Source: an uncultured Clostridia bacterium (GTDB taxonomy: Bacteria > Bacillota > Clostridia > Lachnospirales > Lachnospiraceae). From it: a DNA stretch of 14,607 nt. The stretch spans positions 1 to 14,607 of the forward strand of contig CAMHMG010000054.1 in assembly GCA_946186175.1 (NCBI GenBank), written 5' to 3'. The translations under genes and the position numbers were made by a program. Position 1 is the stretch's first letter, and each line of letters starts with the position of its first letter. Below, piece by piece: positions 7,531-14,607 of the stretch. The notes below the pieces were generated by a model. That model had not been told where the DNA came from, searched no databases, and saw nothing but the letters and a program-made list of their open reading frames with translations.

Positions 7531-8322
7531 TTATATTTTCTTTTTTTCCACAGCACCCAGATTAGCAGCTCTATAGGTTGCATTATAATATGAATTATGG
7601 TTTTTGATTCTTGCTAATAGCGCATCATACACTCTGCCATTAATCTCTACCCAGGCATGATCACCATCATGGCATAAGTACACAGTTTTATAACCGCACT
7701 CATGAGCCATAAACGCAAGGGCTGAAGACTGGGCTATACAACACCCGTCACCCTTATAAAAAATATCATTTGCATAAATGATCTCCCAATCACTTTTTTT
7801 CTTAAGCTTAGAAAAATCATGGTGCTTGTTATATCTGACCATCTTCATATATGTAAATACTTTTTTAAGCTTGGTCTGTTTTGAATCAGACTTTTTTGTC
7901 AGTTTATTCACTAGTTTTCGGGCTTCTATCATTGTTTTTATTTTTCTGTAATTATACTTTGTATACTTGGCACTTCCATCCTTATTAAGCTTAATACCAT
8001 CAACTTTCTTATTTTTCTTCTGTTTTCCTGATGAGCGGTCATAATAATAATATTTCTTTCCCTCTTTCACCCAACCGTACTGCTTCTTCTTTGCTTTCTT
8101 TTTTGTTTTCTTTTTTGTTGAAGAAATCTTATCATTACCAGGAGAAACTGATCCTTCTGCCACTTGTTCTGCCTCTGTTGTAATCTCCGTTGTGGAATCT
8201 ATTCCAGCCTCTGTTGGAAGCTCTGTCGCATTAACATTTTGTGTCTTTATTCCCACAACAAACAGAGATAATACCAACAATCCAATAATTATACTTTTTT
8301 CCGGATGTATTTTAACCCCCAT
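7531..8322 (-). CDS. Secreted transglutaminase-like protein
   Basis: The 263-residue product starts with a signal peptide or membrane anchor (about residues 9-26), then a Thr/Glu-rich linker (30-60) and a very Lys-rich stretch (64-80). Next is one cell-wall-binding-like repeat (YGW...YYYYD...VDGIKLNKDG, about 82-116). The C-terminal domain has a transglutaminase-like arrangement: Cys194/Cys195 in GDGCCIAQSSALAF, His222 in DHAWVEI, and Asp233 in YDALL. It may be a protease or cross-linking enzyme acting at the cell surface; its substrate is not evident. The start at 8322 is decided by AAGGAGGA (8338-8331), 8 bases upstream. A longer frame from 8382 overlaps the kinase gene and would place about 20 polar residues before the signal peptide. 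It follows the kinase closely and is followed by a strong terminator, suggesting it is the last gene of the two-component operon. Confidence 0.82.
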   Translation of the reverse strand: MGVKIHPEKSIIIGLLVLSLFVVGIKTQNVNATELPTEAGIDSTTEITTEAEQVAEGSVSPGNDKISSTKKKTKKKAKKKQYGWVKEGKKYYYYDRSSGKQKKNKKVDGIKLNKDGSAKYTKYNYRKIKTMIEARKLVNKLTKKSDSKQTKLKKVFTYMKMVRYNKHHDFSKLKKKSDWEIIYANDIFYKGDGCCIAQSSALAFMAHECGYKTVYLCHDGDHAWVEINGRVYDALLARIKNHNSYYNATYRAANLGAVEKKKI

Positions 8323-8378
8323 CACCGTTATCCTCCTTGAATTTCGCCTAAAATTGTTGTCCAAAAAAACGAGATGCA

Positions 8379-9410
8379 TCACTTCACAAACGTTATCACA
8401 AACCAGGTATACTTTCCAATTTCACTTCTTACCTTAATACTTCCGCCCATCCCCTCGATTATCGACTTCGTAAGTGACAGACCTATTCCAACACTGTTTG
8501 GATTGACCTGATTATCAACACGGTAAAAACGCTTGAAAATGTTAGGAAGCTCTTCCTCAGCTATTCCCATACCCTCATCTTTAACATATATACGGCAGAA
8601 AGCATTGTTGTCATCAACTTCAATGCTTATATTCTTTCCCTGCTCCGAATAATCGGAAGCATTTTTCAATAGATTGATAAGCGCCTCCGTAAGCCACTCT
8701 CCGTCACAGTTTAACACCACCTCATCATCGCATTCAATCTTAAGAGTCTGTGACCTGTCATCAAGTAGGTACTTAACTCCGTCTCCTGCCTGCTGAAAAA
8801 TATTTGAAAGGTTCTGTTCTTTTATATCGAATACGATTGCACCCGCCTCAATACGGGCAAGCTTAAGCATTGAAAGAACCATCCATTCCATACGTGAAAG
8901 CTGATTAGAAGCCTCAGAAAGAATCTGTTTTCTCTTATCCTGCTCAGTCACCTTATCGTCAGTTAACAGATCCAGAAAAACATTTAAAGATGCCAGCGGA
9001 GTCTTTAACTGATGCGATATATCCGAAATGATATCTCTAAGGAATATCTTTTCATTTAACTCCCGGTCTCTGCTTTCCTTGAGAATCCCTACCATCTGAT
9101 ATAGCTTTGTATATAGCATACCGACAGCGCCCTCTTTGTATTCCTCACCGATAAGTTCTTTATCTGTATTGATCACATCATCCATTATCTGTGATATATT
9201 CTCCATATCAGTTAGAACTCTGTTGTAATGTATATACATAGCAATATAAATCACGGTTAAAATTGCGGCAACACAGATAATCTCTGCAAGACTTTTATGA
9301 GATATTTCTCCCTCTTGCAGATAACATACAAGTGAGAAAACAATAAGCCCGATCACTGACACTAACAGATATAATATACTAAAACGATTTCTCTCAAAAC
9401 TATTCTTCAA
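8379..9410 (-). CDS. Sensor histidine kinase, short-loop (Bce-like) type
   Basis: This 343-residue membrane kinase has two helices (about 11-31 and 41-60) separated by only about ten residues. It therefore has almost no outer sensor domain, as in BceS-type kinases that sense through a partner ABC transporter. The cytoplasmic part shows the H-box SDISHQLKTPLASL, N-box NLLKNASDYS, G1 DEGMGI, F-box FKRFYR and G2 GIGLSLTKSI. All elements needed for autophosphorylation and transfer to the regulator are present. The start is a TTG at 9410, with GGAG 11 bases upstream and an in-frame stop two codons before it. The next Met would remove the first helix, so TTG is the only sensible start. The gap to the regulator gene is 115 bp, long for such a pair. 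FtsX-like permeases nearby suit a Bce-like sensing complex, but the pairing is inference. Confidence 0.93.
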   Translation of the reverse strand: MKNSFERNRFSILYLLVSVIGLIVFSLVCYLQEGEISHKSLAEIICVAAILTVIYIAMYIHYNRVLTDMENISQIMDDVINTDKELIGEEYKEGAVGMLYTKLYQMVGILKESRDRELNEKIFLRDIISDISHQLKTPLASLNVFLDLLTDDKVTEQDKRKQILSEASNQLSRMEWMVLSMLKLARIEAGAIVFDIKEQNLSNIFQQAGDGVKYLLDDRSQTLKIECDDEVVLNCDGEWLTEALINLLKNASDYSEQGKNISIEVDDNNAFCRIYVKDEGMGIAEEELPNIFKRFYRVDNQVNPNSVGIGLSLTKSIIEGMGGSIKVRSEIGKYTWFVITFVK

Positions 9411-9525
9411 TTTATATCAGTCTCCGTTTTCCAAGTCATACATGATTTGCAATCACAACAATAAATATCAGATACATTTCTCTATGTGCACCTCTTCGAC
9501 AAATTAATATCAGTCAATCCGCAGC

Positions 9526-10215
9526 TCACCTTCTGACAAAACGGTATCCGACACCTCTTACTGTCTCAATAAATGACGCATCATCCGATAGCTTTGTACG
9601 AAGACGTTTCATATATACAGACAATGTATTGTCATCGATATAATTGTCCTCTGTATCATACAGACGTTCAAGCAGCTGGGTTCTTGTAAGCACCTGATCC
9701 TCATGTATGAGAAGTTCTCGCAAAAGGCGCAGTTCACTTGGTGTACAATCAACTATCTGTCCATCATCATAGAGAATAAACTTTACATTATTAAACTCAT
9801 GATGCCCAAATGCATATATGTCCCTGTCACTCTCAGCAGCACTACCAACTGTCAGTCTACTCCTTCTTAGATTGGCGGCAATCCGCGACAAAAGCTCCTT
9901 TACACGATACGGTTTTGTCACATAATCGTCCGCACCAAGCTCTAATCCCTGAACAATATTGGCCTCTTCACCTACGGCAGTTAAGAATATTATCGGAACC
10001 ATATTACCACCTGCCCGTATCTTCCTGCAAAGATCATAACCGTTACCATCCGGAAGCATTACATCAAGCAGAATAAGATCGGGATTAGAATTGTCAACCG
10101 CGTTCTTCGCTTCGCTGACATTCTTTGCCACTACAACTTCATACCCTTCAGCCTGAAGTGCATATTCTGTTCCCATTGCAAGAGCATAATCGTCTTCAAC
10201 AAGCAGTATCCTCAT
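9526..10215 (-). CDS. OmpR/PhoB-family response regulator
   Basis: This 229-residue two-domain regulator carries an N-terminal receiver domain with the acidic pocket EDD (residues 7-9), phospho-acceptor Asp51 in LLDVMLPDGNGYD, Thr79 in FLTA, and Lys101 in VTKPY. The C-terminal winged helix (about 130-229) contains CTPSELRLLRELL, the recognition region DDNTLSVYMKRLRTKL and the terminal VRGVGYRFVRR. It would be phosphorylated by the kinase encoded next and bind short repeats at target promoters. The ATG at 10215 is preceded by AAGG about 11 bases away, a modest ribosome binding site, but the N-terminus MRILLVEDD leaves no doubt about the start. It is the first gene of the regulator-kinase-transglutaminase unit. 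Candidate targets are the palindromes at 144-159 and 7477-7498. Confidence 0.96.
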   Translation of the reverse strand: MRILLVEDDYALAMGTEYALQAEGYEVVVAKNVSEAKNAVDNSNPDLILLDVMLPDGNGYDLCRKIRAGGNMVPIIFLTAVGEEANIVQGLELGADDYVTKPYRVKELLSRIAANLRRSRLTVGSAAESDRDIYAFGHHEFNNVKFILYDDGQIVDCTPSELRLLRELLIHEDQVLTRTQLLERLYDTEDNYIDDNTLSVYMKRLRTKLSDDASFIETVRGVGYRFVRR

Positions 10216-10249
10216 ATCTTAATCAACCTTCCCGTATATTTGTAGCATC

Positions 10250-10258
10250 ATTATACCA
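10250..10258 (-). promoter_or_regulatory. Extended -10 promoter of the response regulator gene
   Basis: On the minus strand TGGTATAAT matches the extended -10 form TGnTATAAT perfectly. A weak -35 (CTGAGA) lies 18 bp upstream. The predicted start is about 28 bases before the regulator ATG. No convincing terminator separates it from clpB, so some read-through from clpB is possible. Confidence 0.65.
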
Positions 10259-10325
10259 ATCAGCACTACTTTTCTCAGTTTTACAAACCATCTGCCTTCA
10301 CAAATACTGTAATCTTCTTTACCAT

Positions 10326-12905
10326 TTAACCACGTACGATCAGCTTATCATTTTCTACGTCAACAGTCAATGTATCGCCTGCACCAACACTTCCCTCAAG
10401 CATTTTCCTGGCAACAAGTGTATCCACATTCTTTTGAAGATAACGTTTCAGCGGTCTTGCACCATATACAGGATCATAGCCGTACTCCATGATATAGTCC
10501 TTAGCCTTATCAGTAATATCAAGTGTAAGCTGCTTCTCCTCAAGTCTCTTGTTAAGGTCACCAACCAGAAGATTGATAATGTTACCAATATTATCCTTAG
10601 TCAACGGTTTGAATAATATAGTCTCATCTAGACGATTAAGAAATTCCGGTCTGAAATGCAGTCTAAGGTCTTCATATACTTTATTCTTTGCGTCCTCAGT
10701 GATCTCTCCGCTTTCACTGATACCATCAAGCAGATATGATGAGCCGATGTTAGATGTCATTATCAATATTGTATTCTTAAAGTCAACAGTCTTACCCTTA
10801 GAATCGGTTATACGCCCATCATCAAGCACCTGCAAAAGTACATTGAACACATCCGGATGAGCTTTCTCTATCTCATCAAAAAGAACTACGCAATAAGGTT
10901 TTCTTCTTACCGCTTCAGTAAGCTGTCCTCCCTCATCATATCCTACATATCCCGGAGGCGCTCCGATAAGTCTTGCCACAGAATGCTTCTCCATGTATTC
11001 ACTCATATCGATACGAACCATGTTAGCTTCATTGTCAAATAAAGACTGTGCAAGAGTCTTTGCAAGCTCTGTCTTACCTACTCCCGTAGGTCCTAAAAAC
11101 AAGAACGAACCTATCGGTTTGGACGGATCCTTTATTCCTGCTTTAGATCTAATAATTGAATCTGACACAAGTTCCACAGCCTCATCCTGGCCGACAACTC
11201 TCTCATGTAGAGCATCAGATAAATGCAAAGTCTTATTTCTCTCACTTTCCGTAAGCTTTGACACAGGTATTCCGGTCCACTTAGAAACAATTGCCGCAAT
11301 CTCCTCTTCAGACACATTCTCGTGAACCAGCGTCTTTTCTCTGTCTCCCTGTTTTGCTTCTTCTTCCTCTAACTGTTTCTGTAATGTCGGGAGCTTACCG
11401 TATTGAAGCTCTGCAGCTCTGTTGAGATCATAGTCATGCTGTGCTATCTGAATCTCATTGTTGACCTCCTCGATCTGCTCCTTTAATTCTCTTACCTTGT
11501 CAACGCCCATTTTCTCATTATCCCAGTCTGCCTTCATGGACGCAAATCTATCCCTAAGTTCGGTAAGTTCTTCCTGAAGCTTGACAAGCCTTTCCTGACT
11601 TAATCTGTCCTCCTCGTTCTTAAGTGCAGCCTCCTCTATCTCTAACTGCATCATACGTCTCTGTATCTCATCAAGTTCAATCGGCATTGAATCAAGCTCT
11701 GTCTTGATAAGAGCACATGCCTCATCAACAAGATCGATAGCCTTATCCGGAAGGAATCTGTCTGTTATATATCGGTTAGATAAAGTTGCCGCTGCAACTA
11801 TCGCACTGTCATTGATCTTAACACCATGATATACCTCATATCTGCTCTTAAGTCCACGCAGTATGGAAATGGTATCCTCCACAGTCGGCTCATTGACTGT
11901 AACAGGCTGGAAACGTCTCTCAAGCGCAGCATCTGTCTCAATGTACTTTCTATATTCATCAAGTGTTGTGGCTCCGATACAGTGCAATTCACCCCTTGCA
12001 AGCATCGGCTTTAACATATTGCCGGCATCGAGTGCTCCGTCAGTCTTGCCTGCCCCGACTATCGTGTGAAGCTCATCGATGAATAATATTATCTCTCCCT
12101 CCGAGCTCTTGATCTCATCAAGTACAGCTTTAAGTCTCTCTTCAAACTCGCCTCTATATTTCGCACCTGCAATAAGTGCTCCCATATCAAGTGCAAATAT
12201 CTGTTTATCCTTAAGCCCTTCAGGTACATCTCCCCTAACGATACGCTGTGCAAGACCTTCAACAGCTGCAGTCTTACCGACACCGGGTTCACCTATAAGA
12301 ACAGGGTTGTTCTTAGTCTTTCTTGATAAAATCCTTATGATATTACGGATCTCTGAGTCCCTGCCAATTACAGGGTCAAGTTTCTGCTCTCTGGCACGCT
12401 TTACAAGGTCATATCCGTATTTCTCCAGGCTGTCATAGGTAGCCTCAGGATTATCAGTATCAACTCTCTGATTACCCCTAACCTCAGCAAGAGCGCGAAG
12501 GAATCGCTCCGTAGTCAGTCCATATCCCATAAACAAACCTTTAAGTGCTTTGTTTGGGTGCCTTAGAAGTGCAATAAACAGATGCTCCACTGAAATATAT
12601 TCATCGCCCATCTGTTTTGCTTCCTTCTCTGCATGGACAAATACTTTCTGAAAATCAGAACTTGTAAACAGATTACCGCCGTTTACCTTCGGGCGGTATG
12701 CAAGAAGCTTCTCCGATTCCTTCATAAAATGAGAAAGATCTATATCCATCTTCTCAATAAGTTTCGCAATAAGACTGTCATCTACGGTCAGAAGACTATA
12801 TAACATATGCTCCTGATCTATTTCCTGATTATTGTATTCATAAGCAAGCTTCTCACAATTCTCAACTACTTCTAATGATTTCTTGGTAAATTTCTCTGCA
12901 TTCAT
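10326..12905 (-). CDS. clpB: ATP-dependent disaggregase ClpB
   Basis: ClpB is a hexameric AAA+ chaperone that threads aggregated proteins through its pore and hands them to DnaK/DnaJ/GrpE in the cytoplasm. The 859 residues carry an N-terminal Clp repeat domain (MNAEKFTKKS onward). AAA1 has Walker A GEPGVGKT (about 205-212), pore loop AKYRGEFEE and Walker B ILFIDE. A long charged coiled-coil middle domain (about 400-520) identifies ClpB rather than ClpC or ClpA. AAA2 has Walker A GPTGVGKT near residue 600 and Walker B VVLFDE. The length is close to the usual 857. The start at 12905 is chosen because AAAGGTGG lies 8 bases upstream. A GTG at 12938 would add 11 residues absent from the family and lacks a matching site. 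A CIRCE operator over the promoter indicates HrcA control. Confidence 0.98.
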   Translation of the reverse strand: MNAEKFTKKSLEVVENCEKLAYEYNNQEIDQEHMLYSLLTVDDSLIAKLIEKMDIDLSHFMKESEKLLAYRPKVNGGNLFTSSDFQKVFVHAEKEAKQMGDEYISVEHLFIALLRHPNKALKGLFMGYGLTTERFLRALAEVRGNQRVDTDNPEATYDSLEKYGYDLVKRAREQKLDPVIGRDSEIRNIIRILSRKTKNNPVLIGEPGVGKTAAVEGLAQRIVRGDVPEGLKDKQIFALDMGALIAGAKYRGEFEERLKAVLDEIKSSEGEIILFIDELHTIVGAGKTDGALDAGNMLKPMLARGELHCIGATTLDEYRKYIETDAALERRFQPVTVNEPTVEDTISILRGLKSRYEVYHGVKINDSAIVAAATLSNRYITDRFLPDKAIDLVDEACALIKTELDSMPIELDEIQRRMMQLEIEEAALKNEEDRLSQERLVKLQEELTELRDRFASMKADWDNEKMGVDKVRELKEQIEEVNNEIQIAQHDYDLNRAAELQYGKLPTLQKQLEEEEAKQGDREKTLVHENVSEEEIAAIVSKWTGIPVSKLTESERNKTLHLSDALHERVVGQDEAVELVSDSIIRSKAGIKDPSKPIGSFLFLGPTGVGKTELAKTLAQSLFDNEANMVRIDMSEYMEKHSVARLIGAPPGYVGYDEGGQLTEAVRRKPYCVVLFDEIEKAHPDVFNVLLQVLDDGRITDSKGKTVDFKNTILIMTSNIGSSYLLDGISESGEITEDAKNKVYEDLRLHFRPEFLNRLDETILFKPLTKDNIGNIINLLVGDLNKRLEEKQLTLDITDKAKDYIMEYGYDPVYGARPLKRYLQKNVDTLVARKMLEGSVGAGDTLTVDVENDKLIVRG

Positions 12906-12980
12906 AATCAAACCCACCTTTCTACTATCAATAAACACCTTGTATTATCCTGCAAATCATACAATATAATACAATGTATC

Positions 12981-13006
12981 GTAACTATTCAGTTCCTCAT
13001 AGTTAC
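12981..13006 (-). repeat. Hairpin in the clpB leader
   Basis: GTAACTAT and ATAGTTAC form a perfect 8-bp stem with a 10-base loop within the roughly 120-base untranslated leader of clpB. Neither the clpB ribosome binding site nor its start codon is in the hairpin, so a direct thermometer role is not supported. It might protect the RNA end or have no role. Confidence 0.35.
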
Positions 13007-13031
13007 TCTTCTACTTATGCACTGAATATAG

Positions 13032-13058
13032 ATTATCACCATTTGTTAGCACTGTCAA
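13032..13058 (-). promoter_or_regulatory. clpB promoter
   Basis: On the minus strand a perfect TTGACA (13058-13053) lies inside the CIRCE operator. GATAAT (13037-13032) follows after 15 bp. The spacing is shorter than the usual 17, and the alternative TAATCT at 17 bp matches poorly. Overlap of the -35 box with CIRCE fits repression by HrcA. Confidence 0.6.
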
Positions 13059-13072
13059 GAGGTGAGTGCTAA
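13046..13072. promoter_or_regulatory. CIRCE operator (HrcA binding site)
   Basis: TTAGCACTG (13046-13054), nine bases, then GAGTGCTAA (13064-13072) match the CIRCE consensus TTAGCACTC-N9-GAGTGCTAA at 17 of 18 arm positions. HrcA represses heat-shock genes through this element in Firmicutes. It overlaps the clpB -35 box. The one deviating base falls within that TTGACA hexamer. Confidence 0.93.
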
Positions 13073-13103
13073 ATTTGTCAGAAAATTTATTTTATATCCT
13101 TTA

Positions 13104-13178
13104 TTTTCAATGTTTTCAATAATTGTATTATATGATTATCGGTCTTACTAAACCACTACTAAACCATTTTCAATAATT
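13104..13178. repeat. Cluster of short direct repeats next to the integrase gene
   Basis: TTTTCAATAATT occurs at 13113-13124 and 13167-13178, and its first eight bases also occur at 13104-13111. TACTAAACCA occurs at 13146-13155 and 13157-13166, an 11-base period, with a partial third copy at 13175-13184. The cluster lies between the CIRCE element and the 3' end of the integrase gene. That is where one end of the element and the integrase-binding sites are expected. The exact attachment core cannot be set without the other end. Confidence 0.5.
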
Positions 13179-13179
13179 A

Positions 13180-13212
13180 AACCACCATCACACATAATAT
13201 GCAATGGTGGTT
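13180..13212 (-). terminator. Inverted repeat after the integrase gene, probable terminator
   Basis: AACCACCAT (13180-13188) and ATGGTGGTT (13204-13212) form a perfect 9-bp stem with a 15-base loop. It begins four bases after the integrase stop. The sequence that follows on the minus strand is only moderately T-rich, so termination may be incomplete or the repeat may instead belong to the element end. Confidence 0.5.
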
Positions 13213-13216
13213 ATTC

Positions 13217-14404
13217 TTAAAAGTTTACTACATTGTTTAACTGATTCAATTCTCTTTGAGTTCTTTCAAAACTAACATGATCGTAAGTATTCTCTGTTAT
13301 CATAGCATTTGCGTGTCCTAACAATCCCTGCAATGCCTTAATTCCCATTCCTGCATCTGAATATATAGTACAACAACTATGCCTTAGAATGTGTGCTGAT
13401 ATATGGGGAAGTGGTGCATCTTCATGTACTTTGTTATATGCCTTCTGTATTCCGTATAAGAATGAATTTACCGCATTTGTGGCAAGCGGTGAACCATTAG
13501 CACTAAGAAAACAAAATCCACTATAACCATCTATAATAACCTGAGAAGATTTACCTAACATCATATTTGTTTTCTTTAATTCAATAAAAGCATCATGCAC
13601 CGCATCCGTCATTGGAATAGTTCTTTTCCCTGCATCCGTCTTTGGTGTTGATATATAAAATTTGCATCCAGTACCATCTATATTTTTATAAATAAGTTGA
13701 TGATTTACACTTATCTTCCTATTCTGCAAATCAACATCACTCCACCTTAGTCCAGTAATTTCGCCAACTCTCATTCCTGTACCTACTGCAATTATTAAAA
13801 ATGGTACATGAACATTGTAACAAGCATGATTGCTACAAAAATCTATCAGTGATTCAACCTGTTCTGCTGATAATGGTATTTTCTCCGTTGCATCCGCCTC
13901 AATGTCCTTCATGCAGTTCCTTGCAGGATTTTTTCTTACCATATCATTATCCACTGCCATTTCAAATGATGAATAAATTAAATTGTGTACATGCTTTATG
14001 CTATTCTTTTTTAGTTGTCTATCATCCGCTAATTCTTTATATAATTCCTTAATATGTAATTGCTTTATGTTCTCAATCTTCATATTACCTAAAAATGAAT
14101 CCTGAACATAATTTCTCCACATAGCCAAATAATTAGCCTTAGTGGATGCTTTTAATTTTCTAAACTTCATATTCTGAGTAAATAAAGCATTTAATGTAAT
14201 GTTACCGCCTGCGATACCATCCCATACATCCTTTTGAGTTTCCTTCTCCTTTTCCCTTAGTTCCGCAAGAGTGCCTGAATATATAGCATTTCTTTTTCCG
14301 TTGCAAGTCCATCTATACACATAAATTCCGTCAGGTCTCTGTGATTCTCCCGGATTCAACTTTCGCCCCTGCTTGTCTTTTCGACTTTTGTTTTTATCTG
14401 CCAT
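13217..14404 (-). CDS. int: Tn916-type tyrosine recombinase (integrase)
   Basis: This 395-residue site-specific recombinase should integrate and excise the element to the right. The N-terminus (DKQGRKLNPGESQRPDGIYVYRW, about 10-65) resembles the arm-DNA-binding domain of Tn916 Int. A core-binding helical domain follows (about 68-170). The catalytic domain has a full set of residues: Arg212 in GTGMRVGEI, Lys255 in STPKTDAGKR, His338 and Arg341 in HILRH, His364 in LLGHAN, and nucleophile Tyr374 in ENTYDH. AAGGA precedes the ATG by 10 bases. The 3' end points at clpB, with short direct repeats between, so this is probably the element end next to chromosomal DNA. The enzyme looks intact. Whether the element is an ICE, a smaller integrative element or a prophage cannot be told from the window; the Int type favours an ICE-like element. 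Confidence 0.95.
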   Translation of the reverse strand: MADKNKSRKDKQGRKLNPGESQRPDGIYVYRWTCNGKRNAIYSGTLAELREKEKETQKDVWDGIAGGNITLNALFTQNMKFRKLKASTKANYLAMWRNYVQDSFLGNMKIENIKQLHIKELYKELADDRQLKKNSIKHVHNLIYSSFEMAVDNDMVRKNPARNCMKDIEADATEKIPLSAEQVESLIDFCSNHACYNVHVPFLIIAVGTGMRVGEITGLRWSDVDLQNRKISVNHQLIYKNIDGTGCKFYISTPKTDAGKRTIPMTDAVHDAFIELKKTNMMLGKSSQVIIDGYSGFCFLSANGSPLATNAVNSFLYGIQKAYNKVHEDAPLPHISAHILRHSCCTIYSDAGMGIKALQGLLGHANAMITENTYDHVSFERTQRELNQLNNVVNF

Positions 14405-14463
14405 AATAACACCATCCTTTTCTATGATATAAGGGGATGTAACAAATATTTACTCCCTTTTTT

Positions 14464-14499
14464 AATTAAGGGATGTCGTATTTCACGACACCCCTAATT
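14464..14499. repeat. Strong hairpin upstream of the integrase gene
   Basis: GGGATGTCGT (14470-14479) pairs with ACGACACCCC (14485-14494) around a 5-base loop, with one G-U pair in the minus-strand RNA. The AATTA/TAATT flanks extend the stem to about 15 pairs with one bulge. On the minus strand it is followed by A residues rather than T residues, so it is not a standard terminator for the upstream gene. It starts within two bases of that gene's stop, suggesting a control or processing element between it and int. Confidence 0.55.
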
Positions 14500-14500
14500 A

Positions 14501-14607
14501 CTATTCAAGCACTTCACCTCTAACAAGTGCAACACCCTTCATTTCTTCTGTTATGACTTCTCTAACTGCATCCAAAAGATCGTCAGTAGTATTATAATCA
14601 TGCGTAT
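14501..14607 (-). CDS. C-terminal end of an unrecognised protein (partial)
   Basis: A minus-strand frame enters at the right edge and ends with TAG (14503-14501). The visible 34 codons end in TTDDLLDAVREVITEEM and then KGVALVRGEVLE. The sequence is acidic and probably helical. It is not similar to Tn916 excisionase as far as can be seen, and no family is recognised. Its place immediately upstream of the integrase suggests an accessory gene of the mobile element. The start and length are outside the window. Confidence 0.55.
   Translation of the reverse strand, partial: THDYNTTDDLLDAVREVITEEMKGVALVRGEVLE

Noticed and set aside
9411..9525. Possible 13-codon peptide (MYLIFIVVIANHV) between the regulator and the kinase
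   Set aside because: It is very short, with a poor ribosome binding site and no sign of a function.
10298..10312. TCACA-N5-TGTAA upstream of the response regulator promoter as an autoregulation site
   Set aside because: The spacer is five rather than four, the arms are imperfect and differ from TTACG/CGTAA, so it is too weak to claim.
10125..10616. Plus-strand 163-codon open frame over the regulator start and clpB end
   Set aside because: It is antisense to two well-identified genes, and the translation resembles reverse-frame noise.
12906..12938. Upstream GTG start for ClpB
   Set aside because: The ATG at 12905 has a well-spaced AAAGGTGG and gives the family's normal N-terminus.
1..14607. 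CRISPR arrays, tRNA or rRNA genes, insertion-sequence transposases
   Set aside because: No regularly spaced repeats, tRNA-like folds or transposase-like proteins were seen. The only recombinase is the tyrosine integrase.

Overview
The window looks like a low-GC Firmicute, most likely a Clostridia of the Lachnospiraceae type. The evidence is AT-rich intergenic DNA, strong AGGAGG-type ribosome binding sites, a CIRCE heat-shock operator, an OmpR-type regulator paired with a short-loop 'intramembrane-sensing' kinase, large FtsX-like permeases, and a Tn916-type integrase. Almost every gene is on the minus strand, so transcription runs right to left. The one plus-strand gene is a Uma2-family nuclease.

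Right end (about 13.1-14.6 kb): the end of an integrated mobile element. It holds the C-terminus of an unrecognised protein, a strong hairpin, and a complete tyrosine recombinase followed by an inverted repeat and a cluster of short direct repeats. The element sits just upstream of clpB (10.3-12.9 kb), whose promoter carries a CIRCE operator overlapping the -35 box.

Middle (7.4-10.3 kb): a response regulator, a histidine kinase (TTG start) and a secreted transglutaminase-like protein form a probable operon with an extended -10 promoter in front and a rho-independent terminator behind.

Left half (0-7.4 kb): an FtsX-like permease family in several states of repair. One copy is intact (3497-6163, 888 aa). 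One has a TGA exactly where its paralogues have a conserved Trp, cutting off the last membrane helix (231-2759). A third survives only as its last 59 codons (7192-7371). A membrane-anchored glycerophosphodiester phosphodiesterase lies between the remnant and the intact copy, and the Uma2 gene lies between the two long copies. No ABC ATPase is visible in the window. A left-edge promoter and ribosome binding site suggest another minus-strand gene begins at or just beyond base 1.

The likely theme is a Bce-like regulator/kinase/FtsX-permease envelope-stress module undergoing duplication and decay. A palindrome, TTACG-N4-CGTAA, occurs twice in intergenic DNA. Its layout resembles the inverted repeats bound by BceR-type regulators, so it is a candidate operator for the regulator in this window. 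The regulatory link is inference.
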